Shown here piece by piece: positions 17,801 through 26,593 of a stretch of DNA of 64,000 nucleotides. Location of the stretch: positions 1-64,000 of the forward strand of contig NZ_JAHPIV010000007.1 in NCBI RefSeq assembly GCF_019039105.1, in the 5' to 3' direction. Within the stretch, counting starts at the first letter, position 1; each line of letters begins with the position of its first letter. The notes under the pieces were generated by a model, which was given only the letters and a program-made list of their open reading frames with translations, ran no database searches and was not told the origin of the DNA. The translations under genes were made by a program, and so were the position numbers. Source of the DNA: Desertibacillus haloalkaliphilus (GTDB lineage Bacteria; Bacillota; Bacilli; Bacillales; KJ1-10-99).

Positions 17801-18097
17801 TTAATATTGAGGTTCTAACGGTAAATTAGGTAACGTTTCATCAAAGAATGAAGCTAAATCCTCCGCCTCTTGTTTCGTTTTAATATGAAAGACATTTTGT
17901 AGATGCTTGACATCTTTAACGTCTTCCGCTGACAAGAGTGTTGATCGCCCCGTTTGCATGCAGATCACAAGAGGCTTACCAAAGAACATGTTTGTATAAA
18001 CGATCCCAAAATCATAGCGGACCTCATCAGTTGTAAACCCAATAAACTGCACCTTCACATTTTCCTGCTCATCATATAAACGCTCAAACAAATTCAT
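17801..18097 (-). CDS. DUF3055 (SAV0927-type) small protein
   Basis: 98-residue soluble protein (MNLFERLYDEQENVKVQFIGF...; VYTNMFFGKPLVICMQTGRS) that I assign to DUF3055 from its strand-rich N-terminal half and length. Function unknown. The ATG at 18097 has GGAGG at 8 nt; a more distal start 9 nt upstream overlaps the SD itself. It stands alone between SR1 and a GAF-like gene and has its own terminator. Confidence 0.75.
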   Translation of the reverse strand: MNLFERLYDEQENVKVQFIGFTTDEVRYDFGIVYTNMFFGKPLVICMQTGRSTLLSAEDVKDVKHLQNVFHIKTKQEAEDLASFFDETLPNLPLEPQY

Positions 18098-18210
18098 CAG
18101 CAACACCTCCGTTAAGATTTAATATTCTGAATTTTATTATAACGTAAATCCTTTAGGGGTGCAACTATTTATTTTAACATATCGTTGAATAATTTGTGAA
18201 CATATTTGTC

Positions 18211-18660
18211 TCACAAACAGGAATTTTGATAATAAATATGATGAACTTCTATAAATCGAGTCACTTCTTTCACAAAGATAATATCCTCCTCCGTAAGAGG
18301 ATATTCCATTTTGGGTGTTTCAATGACAAAGAATCCTTTTAAATGGTGCCCCTCAAAGAAAGGAGAAATGATACAGTTGCGGCTAGCCGTCTCTTGAACA
18401 AGTAAATGACTACGTATCGCACTTATACTTAACATCCCCTCACCAAAGCGCTCAAACCGACCTGGACTTACTTCCCCAACACTTGAACACAACTCAAAAT
18501 GTGGAGGATGACTTATGTACAAACCAACAGCAAAGCCTTCGGTAAGGTGCTCTCCGATCGTCCAGACGATCCCTCTATAAAACTCAGTTAATGACTGTGC
18601 ATAATCCAAGACTTGCCCAACCTCTAATCTTAATTCATCTAATAAATCCGATTTATTCAT
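18211..18660 (-). CDS. GAF-like sensory domain protein
   Basis: 149 residues. After a helical N-terminus the sequence resembles a single GAF fold: FAVGLYISHPPHFELCSSVG (strands 1-2), LVQETASRNCIISPFFEGHHLKGFFVIETPKMEYPLTEEDIIFVKEVTRFIEVH (strands 3-6 and closing helix). No output domain is attached, so it would sense a small ligand or redox state (two Cys about 68 and 102) and act through a partner. The ATG at 18660 follows GGGGGT; an in-frame start 33 nt upstream lacks a ribosome site. The GAF assignment is by pattern only. Confidence 0.65.
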   Translation of the reverse strand: MNKSDLLDELRLEVGQVLDYAQSLTEFYRGIVWTIGEHLTEGFAVGLYISHPPHFELCSSVGEVSPGRFERFGEGMLSISAIRSHLLVQETASRNCIISPFFEGHHLKGFFVIETPKMEYPLTEEDIIFVKEVTRFIEVHHIYYQNSCL

Positions 18661-18840
18661 ACTTGTACCCCCAAAAACATAATACACAATCAACGTACTC
18701 TATATGTATTTTTGAACATACACTCCTCAAATAGAATAACACGAAAGTAAACAATCGTGCATACAGTTTTCAAATTTGACAAGTCATATAAATTTATAGT
18801 TGTCAAAAAAACTTTGAAAGTGCTAAGATAATACTAGATA

Positions 18841-18856
18841 ATGAAAACGCTTTTAG
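18841..18856. promoter_or_regulatory. cre-like site upstream of the DUF1885 gene
   Basis: TGAAAACGCTTTTA matches the CcpA cre core TGNAANCGNWWNCA at all but one fixed position. It lies just upstream of the start codon, downstream of a possible promoter (TTGTCA about 18781...TAAGAT), where CcpA binding would repress. Confidence 0.5.
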
Positions 18857-18871
18857 ACGGGAGTGTCGTCA

Positions 18872-19309
18872 ATGTCCAATCATGCCTACATAAAATTAGT
18901 CGAAGCATCATCACAACAGACCATTACGTTAGCTGAATTAAAAGACATTTTCACTTACTACAAGGGCATTACAACCAAAACAGGGGATCAATTAAGTTGG
19001 AATTACAGCGAAGCTGCTTTCCCATATGAGATTGTTGACTTACCAGAAGAAGATGGAGAATGGTTTTATTTAAAAAATAAAGATCAACCACGCTATAACT
19101 ATATCGTTTTCGGAATCGGGAACGAAGAAATCAACACAGACGATGGTGAAACGAAGTCTCAAACATATATAGAAATTATTTTACCAGAGGGAGCCACTCA
19201 CGGCGATAAGGCAAAAGCTAATGAATTTTGTAAGTTTCTTGGCAACAAATTAAAAGGTGAAGTCCACCTATTCAACAATCGTATTATGTATTACTACAAG
19301 CGTAAATAA
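18872..19309 (+). CDS. DUF1885 family protein
   Basis: 145-residue cytosolic protein, lysine-rich and acidic, assigned to DUF1885 by NHAYIKLVEASSQQTITLAELKDIFTYYK and the conserved NRIMYYYKRK end. It appears as an N-terminal alpha/beta part and a C-terminal helix-strand part (GDKAKANEFCKFLGNKLKGEVHLF). Function unknown. The ATG at 18872 is placed 8 nt after GGGAG. A cre-like site upstream suggests carbon catabolite control. Confidence 0.78.
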   Translation: MSNHAYIKLVEASSQQTITLAELKDIFTYYKGITTKTGDQLSWNYSEAAFPYEIVDLPEEDGEWFYLKNKDQPRYNYIVFGIGNEEINTDDGETKSQTYIEIILPEGATHGDKAKANEFCKFLGNKLKGEVHLFNNRIMYYYKRK

Positions 19310-19360
19310 CAATAAAACACTTCGAGTTAGAATCACAATGTTACCTGTGGTTATAGACGA

Positions 19361-19394
19361 AAGGCTGCCTAAAGTGAATTTAGGCAGCCTTTTC
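19361..19394. terminator. Bidirectional terminator between DUF1885 and M23 genes
   Basis: AAGGCTGCCTAAA, 5-nt loop, TTTAGGCAGCCTT, then T-run. The opposite strand serves the convergent peptidase gene. Confidence 0.85.
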
Positions 19395-19405
19395 TACAGC
19401 ATGTA

Positions 19406-20533
19406 TTATTTGGCTTGAAAAATACGAACGAGCACGTCTCTGACTTCTTCTTGGCTTAACGGCTTCCAGAATAACTCACCATATATTAATAAGTCTTGAT
19501 GCAAATGGAGTTCAGACGAGTCTTGATTTACAGCTCCACTCGTCCCCGAATTTCCGACATACCCAATCACTGTGTCCTTATCAACAGGATCTCCTACCTG
19601 CAATGATTCAGGTACATCATCAAGATGAGCAAAACGGTTCATGACTCCGTGATCGTATTGTACCCAGACCTGTCTGCCTCGTAATCGATCAAAGATATAC
19701 TCCGGGGTTTCTTCAAGAGCAGCTGTGAGCTTCAAATCATCGTTACGCTCCTCTGGAGAAGAATATTCCTCAAAGTCATGGTCTACACGAACAACAACCC
19801 CTTCAGCCATTGCATAGACAGGAGTGTCTGTACTAATATCTCCCCCAGAAGCAAAGTCATACCAGTCAATTCCTTCGTGATAACCGTTTCGGTATGCACG
19901 CTCAGCCCCAGGCAAATGACTCGAAATTGTACTGACCTCTGCATCTTTAATCGGCTTCTCTAAAAAGGATAAATAATCAACCATTTCATCTGCACCCCAT
20001 TTTTCAAAACCGAAGTTTTCAGGTGGGCCTCCTACCTTTTCTACCGGACCAAACCAATCAAAAACAACAATTTCTTCTTCATAACCAATATCCAGGTTTA
20101 AACCCTTTTCCAAAAATGCAACAGGCAAATAGTGCTGCTGTTCTTCCTCACTCATCAGATAAATGTCTTCTGTAGGTAAATACTCACCATTTCGCTCTAA
20201 TACAGGTACGCCCTCAATTAAATGATACTGATCATCGTGAATCGTCATCGTTAGCGTTCGGTGGATCTCATTATAAATAAAATCCCCGTCAACAATGTCG
20301 AATAAGTCATCTACAAGAAACCTTGCCTCATTCTCCGTTAATTCAATTGGAAGTTTCTCTTGATTGGTAGATTCCTGAGCATCGTCTGTTATCGAAGTCG
20401 TTCCTAACTCCGTTTCATGCTCAGCTACTTGCTTCTGTTCTTCACTTTGTTGACATGCTGTTAGTGCCATTACTAAAAAAAAGATTGTCATCCACTTCAA
20501 AACATCCACACAACTTTCTTTATTACGTTTCAT
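19406..20533 (-). CDS. M23 family metallopeptidase lipoprotein
   Basis: 375 residues. Signal peptide with lipobox LTAC (Cys about 27), a Ser/Glu/Gln-rich linker (30-60), a middle domain (about 65-150) resembling a copper-amine-oxidase-N/stalk domain, and a LytM domain (about 210-365). The LytM zinc ligands are visible: H and D of YHEGIDW, and HxH of LHLHQDL. It should be an endopeptidase or a LytM activator acting on peptidoglycan outside the membrane. An insertion of about 45 residues lies between the zinc halves (YSSPEERNDDLKLTAALEE). It sits downstream of the deacetylase lipoprotein but behind a terminator-like hairpin. Confidence 0.88.
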   Translation of the reverse strand: MKRNKESCVDVLKWMTIFFLVMALTACQQSEEQKQVAEHETELGTTSITDDAQESTNQEKLPIELTENEARFLVDDLFDIVDGDFIYNEIHRTLTMTIHDDQYHLIEGVPVLERNGEYLPTEDIYLMSEEEQQHYLPVAFLEKGLNLDIGYEEEIVVFDWFGPVEKVGGPPENFGFEKWGADEMVDYLSFLEKPIKDAEVSTISSHLPGAERAYRNGYHEGIDWYDFASGGDISTDTPVYAMAEGVVVRVDHDFEEYSSPEERNDDLKLTAALEETPEYIFDRLRGRQVWVQYDHGVMNRFAHLDDVPESLQVGDPVDKDTVIGYVGNSGTSGAVNQDSSELHLHQDLLIYGELFWKPLSQEEVRDVLVRIFQAK

Positions 20534-20589
20534 TTGTCATTTTAAGTTTTTCTTCATTTTTTGACAAGATTCATCAGCAATTGTTAACA

Positions 20590-20637
20590 AAAAAGAAAAG
20601 CTATAAACCCAATTAAACTGGTTTTAGCTTTTCTTTT
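20590..20637 (-). terminator. Terminator-like hairpin between deacetylase and M23 genes
   Basis: AAAAGAAAAGCTA...TAGCTTTTCTTTT with inner AACC/GGTT pairing (minus strand). It separates the two lipoprotein genes; read-through is possible. Confidence 0.65.
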
Positions 20638-20642
20638 GAGAC

Positions 20643-21488
20643 TCATTCATTCGATTTTATTTCTGTAGGATCTACGAATGTATAGCCTTGTTCCCGAATT
20701 CCTTTAATGATTTCTGGTAAGGCATCCTTTGTCCATTCACGGTCATGCATAAGTATATTTGCTCCATCTGAGAGTAGATTCGTATTGACCATAATATCTG
20801 CTAATGCATCTGCATCCATATATTCAGGCTCCCAATCATATCCGTACGTCCAATTCATCCATTGCATCCCTTCCTCCTTAGACACTTGTTTTGAAACATC
20901 TGTATTCGCTCCAAATGGTGCCCTGAAAAAACGTGGCCGTTCCCCTATAATTTCTTCAATTAAATCATTGAGGGCAACAATTTCCTCTCTCTGTTCTTCA
21001 GGTGCTAAATCACGCAAATTAGGATGAGTCATGGTATGGTTTCCAATTTGAAAGCCAAGCTCATGAATCGTTTTTAAGTGTTCACGACCCTCCTCATCCA
21101 AAAAGTGACCATTGATAAAAAAGATCGCGTTAACTCCTAACTCACTCAAGGTCTTAGCCATATCCACACTATAATTCTCAGGCGCATCATCAATGGTTAG
21201 CAAAACGACCTTTTTATCGGCATCATCAATTGGCTCAACCCGCCAATTGCCTTCATTAATTCTATACCGCGGTTCTAGTTGCCGTTCATCGACCTCTTCA
21301 AACTCTTCGGGATTATATTCATCTTGTTCACTTTTTTCTACAACTTCCTCAAGCTCTAGATCTTGCTCTTTTTCGACAGCTTCATTTGTCTGGTTAGTTC
21401 CTTCAGCTTCTGGCTGTGGAAGATCAGTTCCTGTTTGACAGCCAACAAGCAGAATAACCATCATCATTGTAACTAAACATTTGCTCAT
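20643..21488 (-). CDS. Polysaccharide deacetylase family lipoprotein
   Basis: 281 residues. Signal peptide with lipobox LVGC (Cys about 17), a very acidic linker (to about 75), then a NodB-homology domain. All five NodB motifs are readable: TIDDAP (motif 1, Asp pair), HTMTHP (motif 2, zinc His), RAPFGAN (motif 3), DWEPEYMDAD (motif 4) and ILMHD (motif 5). It should remove acetyl groups from peptidoglycan or another surface glycan outside the membrane. SD GGAGGGGAGATA. Together with the M23 protein it makes a cell-wall pair. Confidence 0.9.
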   Translation of the reverse strand: MSKCLVTMMMVILLVGCQTGTDLPQPEAEGTNQTNEAVEKEQDLELEEVVEKSEQDEYNPEEFEEVDERQLEPRYRINEGNWRVEPIDDADKKVVLLTIDDAPENYSVDMAKTLSELGVNAIFFINGHFLDEEGREHLKTIHELGFQIGNHTMTHPNLRDLAPEEQREEIVALNDLIEEIIGERPRFFRAPFGANTDVSKQVSKEEGMQWMNWTYGYDWEPEYMDADALADIMVNTNLLSDGANILMHDREWTKDALPEIIKGIREQGYTFVDPTEIKSNE

Positions 21489-21680
21489 TATCTCCCCTCC
21501 TCGCTATTCTCACCATTCTCCCTGTGCTCAAAGAGAATTCACTTTACACAATACCATACTTTTCTAAATAACTGGCCTCTGTTACCACTAGTTACTACTT
21601 ATGACAATTTTTATTGTATAACTTTATTGTCTCCTTCTCATACTAACGTTAAATCTCACAACAAGGTAAAGGTGAGTTGC

Positions 21681-22754
21681 ATGAAACATTCAAAATTAAT
21701 AGGTAGACGTGTAATAAAAACAGGTGTAGCCGTCTTTATTACAGCTTGGATTTGTAGAACATTTGATTTACCGGTCATGTTTGCCGTTATTACTGCGATT
21801 GTGACAACAGAGCCCACAGCTGCTGACTCGATTAAAAAAGGGATTGTTCGCTTGCCTGCAGCAGCAATTGGTGCATTATTTGCTATTGTATGCGACCTCT
21901 TGATTGGGCATTCAGCACTCACATATGCAATGGTTTCGATGTTAACGATCGTTGCTTGTTATCGCTTCAAACTCGATTATGGTACGCTTGTTGCAACGTT
22001 AACAGCTGTTGCCATGATCCCAGGAACGAGCGAAGGTTTTTTCATTGACTTTTTCACACGATTATCTGGGACGTCTATTGGGATTATTGTCTCTACTCTC
22101 GTGAATTTTGTTGTTTTACCACCGAAATTTGGCCCGATTGTCGTTCATAAAGTGAACCAATTATTTATAGATACAGCAAAGGAAATATATCAATATACCG
22201 AGCAATTCCCTGCTGTCTCGTTAGAAGACAGCAATCCAATTGTACATTACCGAACGTTAAGTCAAGAGATCGATAAAACGTACCAATTAACCACATTCCA
22301 ATACGACGAATGGAAATATAGGAAATTTCATTTAAATGAAAAACGGTCATTTCAATTCCTGCAAAAGAAACTTCATATTTTGCAAAAAACGATCTCTCAC
22401 ATCGGTAACTTACGTTTCATTGAAATATCAAAACAAGAATTATCAAGGAAGGACATTAAAGTCATTCAATCCTCATGTGAAGCGGTTGCAATGATTTTTG
22501 AAGACCCTCTTCACTCTATTACTGCAGAACAAAACAGTCATATCAATGAAATGAAAACGTACCTTACAAAACGATTACAGTTCGAACAGCATACAAATAC
22601 GCTTCACCCAGTTACGATGGTGTTTTATGAGCTACTGTCGCTCCTTTTAGTCGCCGAGCAGTTATCAGAGCTAACGATTAAAGAAAAACAATTCTCAAAT
22701 AATGAAACAACATATCCGAAGTACATTTTTCAAAATCAGGTACAATACGATTAA
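21681..22754 (+). CDS. Aromatic acid exporter family membrane protein (ArAE_1/DUF939-like)
   Basis: 357 residues. The N-terminal half has about six membrane segments, with the signature TAWICRTFDLPVMFAVITAIVTTEPTAADSIKKGIVRLPAAAIGA. The C-terminal half (about 160-350) is a soluble helical domain. This resembles the FUSC/aromatic acid exporter superfamily (YqjA-like). Substrate unknown; weak-acid efflux is the family expectation. The ATG at 21681 follows AAAGGTGAG; an upstream start at 21627 would add 18 polar residues before the basic membrane leader. Confidence 0.82.
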   Translation: MKHSKLIGRRVIKTGVAVFITAWICRTFDLPVMFAVITAIVTTEPTAADSIKKGIVRLPAAAIGALFAIVCDLLIGHSALTYAMVSMLTIVACYRFKLDYGTLVATLTAVAMIPGTSEGFFIDFFTRLSGTSIGIIVSTLVNFVVLPPKFGPIVVHKVNQLFIDTAKEIYQYTEQFPAVSLEDSNPIVHYRTLSQEIDKTYQLTTFQYDEWKYRKFHLNEKRSFQFLQKKLHILQKTISHIGNLRFIEISKQELSRKDIKVIQSSCEAVAMIFEDPLHSITAEQNSHINEMKTYLTKRLQFEQHTNTLHPVTMVFYELLSLLLVAEQLSELTIKEKQFSNNETTYPKYIFQNQVQYD

Positions 22755-22907
22755 CTGAACTTCGAACCTATTGAAGACCATTTGGCTAACGACAAGATTC
22801 GGCACTGTTTTACACTTTTTAATTGTTTCATAGACTATAATATGTTATTTTAGGTAGGGTCATGAAGCACCAAGTGTCGTTGAACGTTAGAAAGGTGGTC
22901 TTTATTT

Positions 22908-24410
22908 TTGAAGAAGTTAACTCCTGTATTTTTTATTGCTGTTCTAATAGCAATAGCATTTATTTTGTGGGGTGTCATTGCTCCTCAGCACTTAGATACA
23001 GTAACAAGTAACATTCAAGGATTCATTACAGAACAGTTTGGTTGGTTTTATTTATTAGCGGCTTCAGGGTTTTTAGGTTTTGCGATCTTCCTGATTTTTA
23101 GTCGCTACGGAAAAATTAAATTAGGTAAAGATGATGATGAACCAGAATACAATTTTCTTACTTGGTTCTCATTTTTGTTTACGGCTGGCATGGGGATTGG
23201 GCTCGTCTTTTGGGGAGTCGCAGAGCCGATGAATCACTTTTACGCCCCACCAACCGGTGATCCTGAATCAACCGGTGCTGCAAGTGCCGCATTAACCTAT
23301 TCTTTTTTCCATTGGGGATTACACCCATGGGCAATTTATACCATTGTCGCTTTGGCACTTGCTTATTTCAAATTTAGACTTGGCGCTCCAGGTGTGATAA
23401 GTGCCGTATTTCACCCGCTCTTAGGTGATCGAGTTAAAGGTCCAATTGGGACAACGATTGATGTTATCGTTGTGTTCGCAACGATTTTCGGTGTTGCGAC
23501 TTCCCTTGGACTAGGTACCGCTCAAATTGCTGGTGGCGCTGCTCACATTGTTCCAGGAATCTCGAATACAATTTGGACGCAAATGATTATTATTATAATC
23601 GTTACAATTCTCTACATGCTTTCATCTTTAACAGGTTTAAACAAAGGAATTCGCATACTAAGTAAAACAAACATTTACTTAGCGATTGCATTGTTACTTT
23701 TTTTATTGTTCGCTGGTCCAACAAACTTCATTATGAACGTATTTACACAAACAATTGGAAGTTATATTCAAAATTTAGTTGGTATGAGCTTCAGACTCGA
23801 TCCATTTGATCCAGAGACAAGCTGGGTACAAGGATGGACGATCTTCTATTGGGCGTGGTGGATTGCGTGGGCACCATTCGTAGGTTCATTTATAGCCCGT
23901 GTTTCTAGAGGTAGAACAATACGAGAATTTGTTATTGGTGTACTTGCTGTTCCGACGGTTTTCGGTGCCCTATGGTTCTCTGTTTTTGGAGGAACAGCCA
24001 TTAGTTTAGATCTTTATGGCAACGGTGGAATCATGGAAGTCATAAATACAGAAGGAATGGAAATGGCATTATTCTCTGTGTTACAACAATTCCCACTTGG
24101 TACATTTATGTCGATCGTTGCTGTGCTTTTAATTGCATCTTTTTTCATTACATCAGCCGATTCAGCGACATTTGTTTTAGGGATGCAAACCACGAATGGA
24201 AGCCTCTATCCGCCTAATTCAGTAAAAATCATCTGGGGAATTATTCAATCCGCAGCTGCGGCTGTTTTATTATGGTCTGGCGGGTTAAACGCGTTACAAA
24301 CGGCATCGATCATCGCTGCCTTCCCATTTGCGATTATCATGATCTTTATGATTATTTCTTTAGTCATCGCCCTACGCAAGGAAATAACCTCAACAAAAAA
24401 ACATAAGTAG
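22908..24410 (+). CDS. BCCT family transporter (OpuD-like, glycine betaine uptake)
   Basis: 500 residues with 12 predicted membrane helices. Hallmarks of the betaine/choline/carnitine family include GMGIGLVFWGVAEPMNHF (about 98-115), the tryptophan-rich FYWAWWIAWAPFVGSFIARVSRGRTIREF segment (about 312) and SADSATFVLGMQ (about 415). These proteins use a Na+ gradient to take up compatible solutes, fitting an alkaliphile with a Na+ economy. Start is TTG with AAAGGTGG about 9 nt upstream. The charged cytosolic tail is short, so osmosensing by a long C-terminus is unlikely. It could instead carry choline or another betaine. Confidence 0.93.
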   Translation: MKKLTPVFFIAVLIAIAFILWGVIAPQHLDTVTSNIQGFITEQFGWFYLLAASGFLGFAIFLIFSRYGKIKLGKDDDEPEYNFLTWFSFLFTAGMGIGLVFWGVAEPMNHFYAPPTGDPESTGAASAALTYSFFHWGLHPWAIYTIVALALAYFKFRLGAPGVISAVFHPLLGDRVKGPIGTTIDVIVVFATIFGVATSLGLGTAQIAGGAAHIVPGISNTIWTQMIIIIIVTILYMLSSLTGLNKGIRILSKTNIYLAIALLLFLLFAGPTNFIMNVFTQTIGSYIQNLVGMSFRLDPFDPETSWVQGWTIFYWAWWIAWAPFVGSFIARVSRGRTIREFVIGVLAVPTVFGALWFSVFGGTAISLDLYGNGGIMEVINTEGMEMALFSVLQQFPLGTFMSIVAVLLIASFFITSADSATFVLGMQTTNGSLYPPNSVKIIWGIIQSAAAAVLLWSGGLNALQTASIIAAFPFAIIMIFMIISLVIALRKEITSTKKHK

Positions 24411-24436
24411 CATCCGATATCTAACTCGAGACAAAA

Positions 24437-24590
24437 CTAATTAAAATATTAGCAATGGCTTCACTCGCCACATGCCCGATGTGAGAAACACACTCACATC
24501 GGGCTTTTTAAAAGTAGTGGCGGTTACGCTCACTACTTCGAGGCTAGGACAAAAAAGGTAAAACCCAACCTTTTGGTCCTAGCCTCTTAC
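24437..24590. repeat. Composite double-hairpin intergenic element, copy A
   Basis: Downstream of the BCCT gene. Stem 1 GCCCGATGTGAG/CTCACATCGGGC (24474-24504) has loop AAACACA and is followed by TTTTTAAAA. A 35-nt spacer ends CACTACTTC. Stem 2 begins GAGGCTAGGAC (24540-24550) and closes at 24576-24586, with an inner AAAAGGT/ACCTTTT. Copy B at 31715-31846 has the same plan, near-identical loop and spacer, but different stem sequences. Stem 1 may double as the terminator of the BCCT gene. Confidence 0.8.
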
Positions 24591-24726
24591 TTTGAGAGCT
24601 ATTATTCTTCATTGCTACTATTGCGTTTCTATTTGATTACATTTTTGTTACTATGGTTTTTACAACAACAACTCATGGTAAAATAAAGGAACGATAGAAT
24701 GCTCGTCAAAGGAAGTGAATTACTTT

Positions 24727-25119
24727 ATGAAGCGTCATCTTTCTTATTTTATTTTAACGTCACTTATAGTCACTTCTGGTTGTTGGTCAAGCAATGCAGA
24801 TGCCGATCACGACATCTTACCATCAGACGGAGAAAAAATGACCGTACTGTTTTCAAATGAGAATTCACTTCAAGATGAAAGCAATTTTTATGATGCCATT
24901 CTCGAAATCCAACAACGAGAGCCTAGTATCTCTTCGGTTAAAATTGTCTATGCGACAGATCGAAGCCTTGTACAGCAATATGAGATCTCTGAATATCCAA
25001 CGTTATTAGTATTCTACGGTGGAGAGATTTGCGTACGAATGGAAGGAGCCCACCCAAAACGCGAAATTATTGAAACACTAGAACAAGCCTATCAACTTAC
25101 TGATGCTACCATACACTAA
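24727..25119 (+). CDS. Thioredoxin-fold lipoprotein without CxxC
   Basis: 130 residues. N-terminal hydrophobic segment with lipobox TSGC (Cys about 19). The mature part reads as a thioredoxin fold: strand MTVLFSNE, helix, strand SVKIVYATD, then YEISEYPTLLVFYGG with the cis-Pro that marks thioredoxin-like proteins. The usual CxxC is missing; the mature domain has a single late Cys in GGEICVRMEG. A redox enzyme is therefore unlikely and a binding role more likely. Start chosen at ATG 24727; GTG at 24715 abuts the AAAGGAA ribosome site. Confidence 0.7.
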   Translation: MKRHLSYFILTSLIVTSGCWSSNADADHDILPSDGEKMTVLFSNENSLQDESNFYDAILEIQQREPSISSVKIVYATDRSLVQQYEISEYPTLLVFYGGEICVRMEGAHPKREIIETLEQAYQLTDATIH

Positions 25120-25133
25120 ACTTTAACATCAAT

Positions 25134-25171
25134 AAAAAATGCGTCCTCTTCAAAAAGAGAACGCATTTTTT
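25134..25171. terminator. Bidirectional terminator after pdhD and the thioredoxin-like gene
   Basis: AAAAAATGCGT-CTCTT, loop, AGAG-ACGCATTTTTT. Symmetric A/T flanks let it end both convergent genes. Confidence 0.85.
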
Positions 25172-25177
25172 GATTTC

Positions 25178-26590
25178 TTATTTTACGATATGAATTGGTG
25201 AACCTATAGCAACTTCTGCTGCTTCCATTGTTACCTCACCTAATGTTGGATGAGCATGAATCGTCATCGCAACATCTTCAGCCGTCATACCCGCTTCAAT
25301 CGCAAGACCAATTTCAGCGATAACATCTGAGGCATTTGGACCTGCAATTTGACCACCAATTAATAAGCCATCTTCTTTACGAGTAATTAGCTTCATAAAT
25401 CCATCAGTATCATTTAGAGATAACGCACGACCATTTGCACCAAATGGGAATTTAGAAGCAACAACATCAAAGCCAGCTTCTTTTGCTTCTTTTTCATCAT
25501 AACCGACGCTTGCTAATTCAGGGTCAGAGAATACAACGGCAGGAATTGCTAAATAATCGATTTCTGCTGCTTCTCCACTGATCGCTTCAGCGGCAATTTT
25601 TCCTTCATAAGAAGCTTTGTGTGCAAGTGGTGGTCCTGCAACGACATCACCAATTGCATAAATACTACCTTTGTTGGTACGGCATTGTTTGTCAATCTTA
25701 ATTAAACCTCTATCATCTAACTCAACGCCTGCTTGCTCAAGTCCTAATTCATCTGTATTTGGTTTACGACCTACAGTTACAAGGCAATAATCAGCTTCAA
25801 AAACTTCTTCTTTCCCTTTAACTTCTGCTGTAACTTTTACACCATCAGCCGTTTCTTCGACACCTTTTGCCATTGCTTTCGTATGAATCGTCACACCGTT
25901 TTTCTTTAAGCGACGGGCAACAAGTTGACTCATTTGCTTTTCAAACCCTGAAAGAATTTGACTGTCACCTTCTAAGACAACAACTTCCGTCCCCATGTTT
26001 GCATAAGCACCACTTAATTCAATTCCAATATAACCGCCACCGATGACAACCATTTTCTTCGGAACTTCTTTTAATGAAAGAGCACCTGTTGAATTAATCA
26101 CGCGATCACTGTATTTAAACGATGGTAATTCAATTGGGCGTGAGCCAGTAGCAACGATTGCATTTTTGAACTTATACGTTTGAGTTGTATACTCATCTTT
26201 CATAACACGAACTGTATTTTCATCAACGAAGAAAGCTTCACCTTTAATAATTTCAACTTTATTTCCTTTTAAAAGCCCTTCAACTCCACCTGTTAATTTA
26301 TTAACAACAGAAGCTTTCCACTCTTGAACTTTAGAGAAATCAAGTGAAACATTTTCAGCAGTGATCCCCATGTCATCAGAATGCTTAGCATGGTGATAAC
26401 GATGGCCTGCTGAAATTAATGCTTTAGAAGGGATACACCCTACATTTAGGCAAACGCCACCCATGTTGTCCTTTTCAACAATCGCTACTTTTTGTCCAAG
26501 TTGTGCCGCGCGAATAGCAGCAACATATCCCCCAGGACCTGAACCGATAATCAGCGTATCTAATTCTTCTGCGAAATCGCCTACTACCAT
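25178..26590 (-). CDS. pdhD: Dihydrolipoyl dehydrogenase, E3 of pyruvate dehydrogenase
   Basis: 470-residue flavoprotein that re-oxidises lipoamide with NAD+. FAD-binding [17 protein letters not shown] (about 16-32), redox-active [13 protein letters not shown] (about 44-56), NAD-binding [17 protein letters not shown] (about 185) and the C-terminal HAHPTLGE (catalytic His-Glu pair, about 448) are intact. Last gene of pdhABCD; 3 nt from pdhC. Confidence 0.98.
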   Translation of the reverse strand: MVVGDFAEELDTLIIGSGPGGYVAAIRAAQLGQKVAIVEKDNMGGVCLNVGCIPSKALISAGHRYHHAKHSDDMGITAENVSLDFSKVQEWKASVVNKLTGGVEGLLKGNKVEIIKGEAFFVDENTVRVMKDEYTTQTYKFKNAIVATGSRPIELPSFKYSDRVINSTGALSLKEVPKKMVVIGGGYIGIELSGAYANMGTEVVVLEGDSQILSGFEKQMSQLVARRLKKNGVTIHTKAMAKGVEETADGVKVTAEVKGKEEVFEADYCLVTVGRKPNTDELGLEQAGVELDDRGLIKIDKQCRTNKGSIYAIGDVVAGPPLAHKASYEGKIAAEAISGEAAEIDYLAIPAVVFSDPELASVGYDEKEAKEAGFDVVASKFPFGANGRALSLNDTDGFMKLITRKEDGLLIGGQIAGPNASDVIAEIGLAIEAGMTAEDVAMTIHAHPTLGEVTMEAAEVAIGSPIHIVK

Positions 26591-26593
26591 TAC

